From NCBI GenBank assembly GCA_009780185.1, contig WRAN01000005.1, positions 79,776 through 143,775 on the forward strand: 64,000 nt of DNA, given 5' to 3'. The notes under the pieces were generated by a model, which worked only from the letters and a program-made list of their open reading frames with translations, ran no database searches and was not told where the DNA came from. This stretch comes from Defluviitaleaceae bacterium. Its GTDB lineage: Bacteria > Bacillota > Clostridia > Lachnospirales > WQUN01. Shown piece after piece: positions 8,058 through 14,831 of the stretch. Numbering within the stretch: the first letter of the stretch is position 1; each line of letters begins with the position of its first letter. The position numbers were made by a program, and so were the translations under genes.

Positions 8058-8882
8058 TTATCTTTCTCCAAATTTCTCAAAAAATATATCAGGTGACATC
8101 AGCGTTGGGGCATTTTCATTAATTTCTTCAATGCTCCATTCCCACCACTTTATGCGGAGTAGTGTTTCAATCATCTCAGGCGGGAAGCGGTAACGCTTTA
8201 TTTTTGCTGGAACACCTACTACTACGGCATACGGTGGTACATCATCTAACACAACAGTTCCTGACCCGATTATTGCCCCGTGCCCGATACTTGTGACAGA
8301 GGAGGCATTGATAAATGCGTTGGCACCAATATAAACATCACTTCCGATTGTTATGCGGTTTTTGTTGTAGTTATAAGGATGTTTTGGGCTTGCGTTAAGC
8401 TTACTTTTAAATAGAGCCTTGTTTTCGTCCGTAAAAAATTCTTCAATATCATCACTGGTAAAAATCATATCAAGCTGGTGGTTAACACCCATATCGGCAG
8501 AGCCATTAATGGAAGTAAAATGGCCGATGCTTTCTATATATCCATTTTTGCAACCTCCAACTATTCCTTCGCCAAAATATGTCATTCTACCAATCTTTAC
8601 ACCATGACATTCCCATTCGAAAGGCGTTTCGCCACCCTCGTCTTCAAAAACAATATAGTCATTAAAATATCTAAATGTCTTGCTTTGATCATCGGCTTGG
8701 AAATCATAACAATCGTTTTCTGTTACAGCAACGACGAAGTGCTTAGCCGCATCAACAGCTTCGGCAATATGAAATTTATATGGTTTTAGTGCCCGCATAA
8801 GAGCACGGGTAGGATTGCCCCAAATCGCTATCTTGCGCCCGTTGAGATATCGCTCCAGCACTTGTTCGCATCTAGTTTTCAT
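8058..8882 (-). CDS. Hexapeptide-repeat (left-handed beta-helix) acetyltransferase, CatB-like
   Basis: About 274 residues. The C-terminal half carries the imperfect hexapeptide repeats of left-handed beta-helix acyltransferases (ITIGSDVYIGANAFINASS, IGHGAIIGSGTVV, PPYAVVVGVPAK). It ends like xenobiotic/CatB acetyltransferases (IRFPPE-like RYRFPPEMIETLLRIKWWEW). The N-terminal ~110 residues (KIAIWGNPTRALMRALKPY) look like a small Rossmann-type strand-helix region, as in some sugar O-acetyltransferases. The acceptor is unknown. The start is the ATG at 8882, which follows GGAGGCGCTT; the frame is open 33 bases further upstream but without a good site. Confidence 0.8.
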   Translation of the reverse strand: MKTRCEQVLERYLNGRKIAIWGNPTRALMRALKPYKFHIAEAVDAAKHFVVAVTENDCYDFQADDQSKTFRYFNDYIVFEDEGGETPFEWECHGVKIGRMTYFGEGIVGGCKNGYIESIGHFTSINGSADMGVNHQLDMIFTSDDIEEFFTDENKALFKSKLNASPKHPYNYNKNRITIGSDVYIGANAFINASSVTSIGHGAIIGSGTVVLDDVPPYAVVVGVPAKIKRYRFPPEMIETLLRIKWWEWSIEEINENAPTLMSPDIFFEKFGER

Positions 8883-8978
8883 AAGCGCCTCCAAATAATT
8901 AATGACAAATGTCACTTATACAGTAAATATTTATTAACTATACTTTGACTATAAAATGAAAAATGAGGAGTTGTTGCA

Positions 8979-9383
8979 ATGATGAATTACATTCCAGAGC
9001 CAATAGTGTACAATGAGGCAGAGGCCGAAAAATCTAGGCTATTAAGCCTTTACAACATCATAGACTGGATAGATTTTGGGCTGATATTTGCTATTATTGC
9101 CTATAGTGCCGTCTCTTTCCAAGAGCTTGGGGAAGGCTTGGAGCTATTTGAATCAGGATGGCTGGTTTATTTATTAGATTTTCCCCCTTCAGTCATAGGG
9201 TTATTGTTGTGTCTGGCGTCTTTGGTAGTATCGGTAAGCGCCATTGCCACTGCTATAATGATCCAAAGAAAAGGTGCTAACAAAAGCAAATTGCGTTTGT
9301 TTTCGCGCTTTATTGTATGGGGCGTCTGGATTCCTGTAGACATATATCTAATATTTATCACTATTGCGGGCTTAGTAAGATAG
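8979..9383 (+). CDS. Small membrane protein of unknown function
   Basis: 134 residues. No family recognised. Three hydrophobic segments can be seen, near residues 31-47 (IDFGLIFAIIAYSAVSF), 60-90 (WLVYLLDFPPSVIGLLLCLA) and 108-130 (IVWGVWIPVDIYLIFITIAG). A basic stretch RKGANKSKLRLFSR lies between the second and third. The N-terminus MNYIPEPIVYNEAEAEKSR is soluble and acidic. GAGGAG precedes the ATG by 9 bp. It stands alone, divergent from the acetyltransferase gene; the intervening DNA holds the palindrome TGACAAATGTCA at 8903-8914 or close to it, a possible operator. Confidence 0.7.
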   Translation: MMNYIPEPIVYNEAEAEKSRLLSLYNIIDWIDFGLIFAIIAYSAVSFQELGEGLELFESGWLVYLLDFPPSVIGLLLCLASLVVSVSAIATAIMIQRKGANKSKLRLFSRFIVWGVWIPVDIYLIFITIAGLVR

Positions 9384-9411
9384 CCCCGCTTCTACATAAG
9401 CAGCTCGGCCT

Positions 9412-9840
9412 TTAATCAAGCATATCGCGGAACACGGCCTCAAACTTATCATTATCAGCTTTGGAGCGCTTAGCCGGCCCTTTAGTCCGGCCACCGCTTC
9501 TGCGCACAGCAGCGCTAAAATGCCGCTCCATAAGCAACCTATCAATATTATCTGTTGTAAACACAAGTCCATTTTGATTGACAGCTCGCGCACCTTTACC
9601 GAGTACCATGGCGGCAAGGCCATAATCTTGAGTTACTACAATATCATCGCGGCTCAAACGCCCCATCAAGGCATAATCAACGCTGTCTGCGCCCTTGTCT
9701 ACAGTAATGACTGTGCTGTATCCGTCATTTAGCTGATGGGATGTGTCTATCAACATGGTTACGGGAATACTTCGCTGCCTAGCCAGTTTCACAATGATTT
9801 CCTTAACCGGGCAAGCGTCTGCGTCTACTAGGATTTTCAT
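9412..9840 (-). CDS. YaiI/YqxD family protein (DUF188, PIN-like)
   Basis: 142 residues of the conserved YaiI/YqxD (DUF188) family. The N-terminus MKILVDADACPVKEII is diagnostic, as are VDKGADSVDYALMGRLSRDD and VVTQDYGLAAMVLGKGARA. The acidic residues in DADAC, DSVD and TQDYG match a PIN-nuclease-like metal centre, so a nuclease role is suspected for the family but not established. The ATG at 9840 is preferred because AAAGGAAA lies just upstream; the frame extends 31 codons further without a ribosome site. Confidence 0.9.
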   Translation of the reverse strand: MKILVDADACPVKEIIVKLARQRSIPVTMLIDTSHQLNDGYSTVITVDKGADSVDYALMGRLSRDDIVVTQDYGLAAMVLGKGARAVNQNGLVFTTDNIDRLLMERHFSAAVRRSGGRTKGPAKRSKADNDKFEAVFRDMLD

Positions 9841-9957
9841 TTTGCCATTTTCCTTTTTTATGATAACGTAAATCGTTAAAATTATTGATGTCTCAATATT
9901 GGCAAGCTTAACAGACATTAAGTTATAATTCAATTAAGGCCTTTCAAATCTGGATAT

Positions 9958-9992
9958 AAAAATACCCTTTCGTATTGGAAAGGGTATTTTTT
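9958..9992 (-). terminator. Intrinsic terminator of the MerR operon
   Basis: AAAATACCCTTT (9959-9970) pairs perfectly with AAAGGGTATTTT (9979-9990). On the minus strand it follows the stop of the cysteine-rich protein gene by about 20 bp and is rich in T. Confidence 0.8.
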
Positions 9993-10010
9993 ATGTGCAT
10001 TGAGGCTTTA

Positions 10011-10607
10011 TTACTCAGGCAAGTGTACAGTCATCGTACATCCCTTACCGCCGCAAATAATACTTTCGATAAACTCCATCCTTATATCATCTCCGAAAGC
10101 GATTTTGAACATTTTGCCTGTATGTCCAATAGTACAGCAGTGACAGAATATTTTTGAAACAACTTTCTCAGTATTCCTGGCAAGAAAGCAATGGCATCCC
10201 TTACCGCAGCTTCCCGCATTGGGGTTTTCCATTAATGGTTTTGTTAGGTACAATACATTGCCTTGTAGCTTTAGTGTATCCACATCCCCGTTATATTTTT
10301 TGTACATCCACTTCCCAAACGAATCGACAAACTCCTCAAGAGTCTTACTATTATCATAAAACTCCTTCATAGCTGCTGCATTTCCAGCATCGCCCCCGCC
10401 GCAAGGACACCGATTTGCCATCATTGCCTGCAAAAATGCTTTGTCGTCAAGTTTATCCATACCGGTTACGAAGTTGTCAAACCAATTAGCTAAAAATATT
10501 GGGTCGTTTTTTATGCTATCTATATCACCGAATAATGTCTCCCGCGTATCTTTGCCATATTTTTCTTCTATGTCACCTGCAAGCTGTGAAATCCATTTTT
10601 TATTCAT
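10011..10607 (-). CDS. Cysteine-rich protein of unknown function (DUF6144-like)
   Basis: 198 residues; I believe this is the family called DUF6144, from memory only. Cysteines come in clusters: CPCGGG near residue 67, CGKGCHC near 134, CHCC near 155 and CGGKGC near 188. This suggests metal or iron-sulfur binding, or redox chemistry. No signal peptide or membrane segment is seen, so it is cytoplasmic. Its ATG overlaps the stop of the upstream MerR gene (TAATG), and GGGGGATGAG inside that gene is its ribosome binding site, so the two proteins are translationally coupled. This suggests it acts with, or is controlled by, the MerR-type regulator. Confidence 0.75.
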   Translation of the reverse strand: MNKKWISQLAGDIEEKYGKDTRETLFGDIDSIKNDPIFLANWFDNFVTGMDKLDDKAFLQAMMANRCPCGGGDAGNAAAMKEFYDNSKTLEEFVDSFGKWMYKKYNGDVDTLKLQGNVLYLTKPLMENPNAGSCGKGCHCFLARNTEKVVSKIFCHCCTIGHTGKMFKIAFGDDIRMEFIESIICGGKGCTMTVHLPE

Positions 10608-11725
10608 TAGCTCATCCCCCTATCATCGGAGTTACAGCTGATCCACATTGCAGGGCGGATGCCACCATTGCTGCCGCTTTCCTCACGGCTACGCATCCAC
10701 ACATCATCGCCACATAAGAAAATCTCACCTATTAAACCAATACTACCGGTAGTATGCTGTCCTTGTCCACCTGGGGAGCGCAGCCACCACCAGCTTATAG
10801 ATCCATCGGCTTTGTAAACCCTGCGGGTGCTGTTATATTGATCATTAATAAATTCTGTTCCGCCTTTTACAGCTACACCGCCTTCGAGTCCTTCGATATG
10901 AGTCCAGTTCCAGCCCTGACCACCCTGTAAATCACCGCTATCACCAAAATACTTAATAACTTCGTCGTAGCTTAATAGGAATATTTTATCAACTGTTGGA
11001 TTGCCGCACTCTGTGCCGTGCCATGGGTTATCCCGGTCACTTACCTGTGTTTCTTGTATTTGTAATTGCTCTTCAAGGGTAAAAGATTCGTAGAATGAAC
11101 CATTTAGATGCTGCCGCATTTCACAATGCTCCCATGTAATGTTTACGGCTTCACTGTGATATGAGCGTTCTTCAACAATGTTTTCGGTGATAATTAACAT
11201 CTTTCCATCTTTTTCTTCTAATACCCGCCATAAATGCTTGCCAAAGGGTATAATCTTGGCTTCTGCTTTCTTTGGATTTTCCATCGATGATGCCTCCTTT
11301 ATCAGATTTTTTGATAGAGAGAGATTTTCAACAATGGAAAGCATAGACGAATTAGTCAATAAACTATAGTTGATATAAATATCTTTACTGTGCCTAAGCT
11401 CGCCAAGCAGGCGAATCAAGATATCGCGGATTGTGGAAAGATTTTTGATTTCATCATCAAGTTCATTTATATTCTGTATGAAAATAACCAAAGCTTCGCT
11501 TGTTTGCAGGTTATCTAATATAATCTGGATATGCTTCATCGGGACACGCAATTTTCGTAACACGATGATTTGCTGCAACCGCAAAAGGGCGGTATCGTCG
11601 TATACCCGGTAAGCATAATCATCTTTCCGCTGGCTATGGATAAGCCCGATATCTTCATAATAGCGTAGCATTCGGGTTGATATTCCATATGCTTTAGATA
11701 CATGATTGATAGTTTTGAGTTCCAT
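10607..11725 (-). CDS. MerR family regulator fused to a DUF6273-like C-terminal domain
   Basis: 372 residues. Residues 1-70 are a MerR winged helix-turn-helix (INHVSKAYGISTRMLRYYED, IGLI, YRVYDD), followed by the usual dimerisation helix to about residue 125. Instead of a short ligand pocket there is a domain of about 210 residues from residue 155 (FGKHLWRVLEEKDGKMLIIT, ITWEHCEMRQHLNGSFY, SWWWLRSPGGQG, GGIRPAMWI) that matches what I recall of DUF6273. That domain is more often seen in secreted or multidomain proteins of gut clostridia. The ATG at 11725 follows AAAGGAGGTGAG. It presumably senses a signal through the C-terminal domain; the ligand is unknown. It is coupled to the cysteine-rich gene downstream. 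Confidence 0.85.
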   Translation of the reverse strand: MELKTINHVSKAYGISTRMLRYYEDIGLIHSQRKDDYAYRVYDDTALLRLQQIIVLRKLRVPMKHIQIILDNLQTSEALVIFIQNINELDDEIKNLSTIRDILIRLLGELRHSKDIYINYSLLTNSSMLSIVENLSLSKNLIKEASSMENPKKAEAKIIPFGKHLWRVLEEKDGKMLIITENIVEERSYHSEAVNITWEHCEMRQHLNGSFYESFTLEEQLQIQETQVSDRDNPWHGTECGNPTVDKIFLLSYDEVIKYFGDSGDLQGGQGWNWTHIEGLEGGVAVKGGTEFINDQYNSTRRVYKADGSISWWWLRSPGGQGQHTTGSIGLIGEIFLCGDDVWMRSREESGSNGGIRPAMWISCNSDDRGMS

Positions 11726-11795
11726 TGTCTCACCTCCTTTAAAAATGATGATAAAGTGCGACACGGTGTTAGAGTCAAGTATAACGATTCAATGA

Positions 11796-11849
11796 TATAG
11801 CGAATCAATGCAAAATCAGTCAAGATTGTTTCTCATTTAATTCGCTATG
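11796..11849. repeat. TATAGC palindromic element, copy 1
   Basis: The ends TATAGCGAAT and ATTCGCTATG are inverted repeats. Reverse-complemented, the element aligns without gaps to 48941-48996, with about 45 of 56 positions equal by eye. Paired changes in the arms (CGAAT/ATTCG here, CAAAT/ATTTG there) keep the stem. It lies between the MerR gene start and the GH4 terminator. Confidence 0.7.
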
Positions 11850-11861
11850 CTTGTTAAATAG

Positions 11862-11895
11862 AAAATCCCTTCCAGGCGTGCCTTGAAGGGGTTTT
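11862..11895 (-). terminator. Intrinsic terminator of the GH4 gene
   Basis: AAAATCCCTTC (11862-11872) pairs with GAAGGGGTTTT (11885-11895) with one G-T pair, and inner AGGC/GCCT extends the stem. T-rich on the minus strand, 15 bp past the GH4 stop. Confidence 0.75.
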
Positions 11896-11909
11896 CATTT
11901 ATATAATAT

Positions 11910-13220
11910 CTAGAACTGCGGAAGATAAGCTTTATGTGCTTCCAATAGTGCATCAAAAACCTTATTTGCCTTATCATCGTTTGGGCAGAGAGGGTTAATA
12001 TTGAGTGCGGCAATTGCGGCAGAGCGATCACCATGTATTGCAGCGGCGGCAACCAGTCTTTCAAATGATTTAATCATCTGAATCATGCCGTTTATTGGCA
12101 TATGAAGCTCCCCTATAGCAAGTGGCTTTGGCCCTTCTTTTGTAATCACGCTGGCGGCTTCTATCACGCTGTTGTAGGGTAGGTTAGTGATTGCACCGCG
12201 ATTTGGTACATTTACATATTGGATATCACAGGTATCGTTAATCAAAGAACTAATCAAGTTACATGCTGCATCTGAATATAGCGCGCCGCCTCTTTCTTCT
12301 AACTGTTTTGGTTTTTCTTTTAAGTTTACATCTTTATAAAGTTCAAATAACTCGGTTTCTATTTTCTTTACTACTTCACCTCTTACCTCGCCTTTTTTAT
12401 ATTCCTCAAGCTGTTTTTTCATTTGGTCTTCAGTGAAGAAGAAATAGTTATGATATGAGCAGGGGAGGGCACCAAGGCCTTTTACTAAATCAGGAGAAAA
12501 CTTGACAGCCATTATATTTTTCATTGTCTGGTTTTTTTCTTCTTCAATGTATAGCCCCATAACTTTTTCGAATACGCTTTTGCCGTCTAAGAAGATATCT
12601 GTGGCAAAGATATGATGGTTTACCCCTTGGATTTCCATACGGACTCTTGACGGGTCTACTCCCAAAAGCTTTGCGTAGCCATGTACCATTCCTATTGGAA
12701 CATTACACAGGCCTACAGATTTTTTAAAATTTGTGTAACGGGCAATCGTTTCGGAAATGATTCCGGCGGGATTTGTGAAATTAATAAGCCAAGCGTCAGG
12801 GCAGATTTCCTGGATATCCTTAACAAGTTCCATAATTACAGGGACTGTGCGTAAAGCCTTAAACATCCCGCCTGCGCCGTTGGTTTCTTGTCCCAGCATA
12901 CCATGCTCTATGGAAATCCGTTCATCTTTTATACGGGAATCTAGTAGGCCTACCCGCATTTGTGTAGTTACAAAATCTGCACCCTCTAAGGCCTTGCGGC
13001 GGTCTAGGGTAAGGTGAATTTCTATTGGGAGTTTTGCCTTTTCTACCATTCTTTTTGCTAGATTTCCTACTATCTCTAGCTTTTCTTTGCCCTCTTCTAC
13101 ATCAACTAACCATAACTCTCTAAGGGGTATTTTGTCGTATCGCTTTATAAAGCCCTCTACTAATTCCGGGGTGTAGCTGCTGCCTCCACCGAATGTGGTA
13201 ATTTTTATTCCCTTTTCCAT
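11910..13220 (-). CDS. 6-phospho-beta-glucosidase, glycoside hydrolase family 4
   Basis: 436 residues of the NAD- and metal-dependent GH4 family, which hydrolyse phosphorylated disaccharides in the cytoplasm by a redox mechanism. The NAD-binding N-terminus is KITTFGGGSSYTPELVEG. The family signatures are TTQMRVGLLDSRIKDERI with GMLGQETNGAGG near residue 110, INFTNPAGIISE near 150, GLCNVPIGM near 175 (metal cysteine) and GVNHHIF near 202 (metal histidine). The pattern is closest to the LicH/CelF (6-phospho-beta-glucosidase) type rather than alpha-glucosidases. No PTS genes lie next to it, so the sugar must be imported by a system elsewhere. Confidence 0.9.
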   Translation of the reverse strand: MEKGIKITTFGGGSSYTPELVEGFIKRYDKIPLRELWLVDVEEGKEKLEIVGNLAKRMVEKAKLPIEIHLTLDRRKALEGADFVTTQMRVGLLDSRIKDERISIEHGMLGQETNGAGGMFKALRTVPVIMELVKDIQEICPDAWLINFTNPAGIISETIARYTNFKKSVGLCNVPIGMVHGYAKLLGVDPSRVRMEIQGVNHHIFATDIFLDGKSVFEKVMGLYIEEEKNQTMKNIMAVKFSPDLVKGLGALPCSYHNYFFFTEDQMKKQLEEYKKGEVRGEVVKKIETELFELYKDVNLKEKPKQLEERGGALYSDAACNLISSLINDTCDIQYVNVPNRGAITNLPYNSVIEAASVITKEGPKPLAIGELHMPINGMIQMIKSFERLVAAAAIHGDRSAAIAALNINPLCPNDDKANKVFDALLEAHKAYLPQF

Positions 13221-13357
13221 GAATTACTTCCTTTCTATTTTCAGATTGCTTAGCTTTTTTATTGTACACAATGTAATGCTTGATTACCAATGCATTCTTC
13301 GTATTATGTTATAATTTTAAAATTGCTTTAAAGTTTAAAAACATTAAGGAGTTGAGA

Positions 13358-14185
13358 GTGGTGCCGAATATTATTAATATCGCCGGGGTTCAAATTCATC
13401 TTAAAGAGCCGTTTGACTTGGATTTTATACATCAATACGGTACTGTTTTTAAAGTGGTAAACTATAGGAAAAACGCGGGGAATCTATGTTTTGGCGTAGA
13501 AAATAAAGACGGGAAATACTTTGTTAAATTTGCAGGTGCGCCAAATGCAAATTTCGATTCTTGTACAACCAGCGACGCAGTTAAGTGGTTGAAAGAGGCT
13601 AAACAGGTCTATCAAGACTTAGCTCATGACTGCTTAATCAAGCTTGTTAGGAGCGAAGAAGTTGGTGGTGGGTATGTAAATATTTTTGAGTGGACTGATG
13701 CGGAATGTATCGGCTACTCATGTCCTGCAACACGCCAAAGATTTTTGGATTTGCCTATCAATGCAAAAATTAGGGCGTTTAATGATATTGTAGCATTTCA
13801 TGCACATGTTGCGGAACGAGGCTATGTTGCCATTGACTTTTACGCTGATCAGATGTTGTATGATTTTAATAACGATAAAATAATAATCTGTGATATTGAC
13901 TTTTATCAAAAGTCCCCATATTACGGAGATAAAGGCATGTGGGGTTCGGAGAATTTTGTTTCGCCAGAAGAGCGCGTGCCCGATTTGCGGATTGATGAAG
14001 TAACAATGGTGTATACAATGGGCGCGACAGCGTTTTCGATATTTACAGATTATGACCGTTCATATGGAAAATGGACAATGGGAAAGCCATTATATGATGT
14101 CGTGAAGAAAGCCGTGAGTAATGACAGAGATATGCGACAGCAGTCAATCCGTCAGTTTATGCATGAATGGCAATTGGGTTCATAA
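13358..14185 (+). CDS. Protein kinase-like protein
   Basis: About 275 residues with a eukaryotic-type kinase fold. YFVKFAG holds the likely beta-3 lysine near residue 61. VAIDFYADQMLYD stands where the catalytic loop HRDxxxxN would be, with D kept but N replaced by Q. CDIDFY replaces DFG, with the metal aspartate kept. MWGSENFVSPEE resembles the activation-segment APE. It may phosphorylate a protein or small molecule, or be a weak or inactive kinase. The start is GTG at 13358 (or the next GTG), 6-9 bp after AAGGAG; an open frame upstream to 13280 lacks such a site. It is divergent from the GH4 gene and has its own terminator. Confidence 0.75.
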   Translation: MVPNIINIAGVQIHLKEPFDLDFIHQYGTVFKVVNYRKNAGNLCFGVENKDGKYFVKFAGAPNANFDSCTTSDAVKWLKEAKQVYQDLAHDCLIKLVRSEEVGGGYVNIFEWTDAECIGYSCPATRQRFLDLPINAKIRAFNDIVAFHAHVAERGYVAIDFYADQMLYDFNNDKIIICDIDFYQKSPYYGDKGMWGSENFVSPEERVPDLRIDEVTMVYTMGATAFSIFTDYDRSYGKWTMGKPLYDVVKKAVSNDRDMRQQSIRQFMHEWQLGS

Positions 14186-14187
14186 AC

Positions 14188-14224
14188 AAAAACGTCTCCC
14201 ATGATAAATCAGGGAGACGTTTTT
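14188..14224. terminator. Intrinsic terminator of the kinase-like gene
   Basis: AAAACGTCTCCC pairs with GGGAGACGTTTTT around an 11-nt loop, starting 3 bp after the stop codon at 14185. It lies between this gene and the convergent tRNA. Confidence 0.85.
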
Positions 14225-14232
14225 ACATTATT

Positions 14233-14320
14233 CGGAGATGAGAGGATTTGAACCTCCGCGCCAGTTACCCGACCTACATCCTTAGCAGGGACGCCTCTTC
14301 AGCCACTTGAGTACATCTCC
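14233..14320 (-). tRNA. tRNA-Ser (anticodon GCT)
   Basis: On the minus strand the acceptor GGAGATG pairs with CATCTCC, followed by the discriminator G typical of serine. The anticodon loop CTGCTAA gives anticodon GCT, reading AGC and AGU. A long variable arm (class II) and the T-arm GGTTCAAATCC are present. CCA is not encoded. 88 nt. Confidence 0.95.
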
Positions 14321-14374
14321 ATAGCGCCGCTTGGCTAAGAAGCGGCGAAAACAATTATACAATAAGACTAAAAT

Positions 14375-14758
14375 ATGAGCAAGCCTATAAGCCGAGTTCT
14401 GTCGTGGACAGCCATCTATCTGGGCCAAAAGCGCAAAGCACTTTTCCGTCACCGGAAGGCTCTAGCGAATCTACCAAAGCTTGGGCGGGCAACCCATTGC
14501 CTTCTTGAAGATCAAGCTGGCTAAGCTTTACTTGTTCTTGCACCAGACGGGGTTTACATGGCCTTCTATGTCACCATAGAAGCGGTGGGCTCTTACTCCA
14601 CCTTTCCACCCTTACTTCATATATATGATTATACAAAGCGGTTTATTTCTGTTGCACTATCCCTGGAGTCGCCTCCGCCGGGCGTTATCCGGCGCCTTGC
14701 CCTGTGGTGCTCGGACTTTCCTCATGCCATATGGCACGCGGCTGCCCAGCTTACTCAT
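14375..14758 (-). ncRNA. rnpB: RNase P RNA (class A)
   Basis: The catalytic RNA that removes 5' leaders from pre-tRNAs. On the minus strand it shows the conserved elements in order: GAGGAAAGTCCGAGC, ACAGGGCA, AACGCCCGGCGGAGGCGA, ATAGTGCAACAGAAA, AAGGGTGGAAAGGTGG, TAAGAGCCCACCG, TAAACCCC and the 3' ACTCGGCTTATAGGCTT. The ends are set by pairing of ATGAGTAAGC with GCTTGCTCAT (P1). The sequence fits class A, not the Bacillus class B. It lies between ispH-rpsA and tRNA-Ser, all on the minus strand. Confidence 0.95.
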
Positions 14759-14766
14759 GTTGTACG

Positions 14767-14824
14767 CGGTTTTGATGATACCGACAAACCTTTAATTTCG
14801 GTTTTGATGATAATGACGAAAGCG
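14767..14824 (+). repeat. Dispersed TTTTGATGAT repeat, copy 2
   Basis: Sub-repeats GTTTTGATGAT start at 14769 and 14801, followed by ACCGACAAA and AATGACGAA as in the copies at 219-272 and 29008-29055. It fills the gap between the ispH-rpsA stop and the 5' end of rnpB. Confidence 0.75.
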
Positions 14825-14831
14825 TTATTTC

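Noticed and set aside
10607..11300. Diversity-generating retroelement target, suggested by the WLRSPGG and GIRPAMW motifs of the MerR C-terminal domain
   Set aside because: No template repeat, reverse transcriptase or accessory gene is seen in the window.
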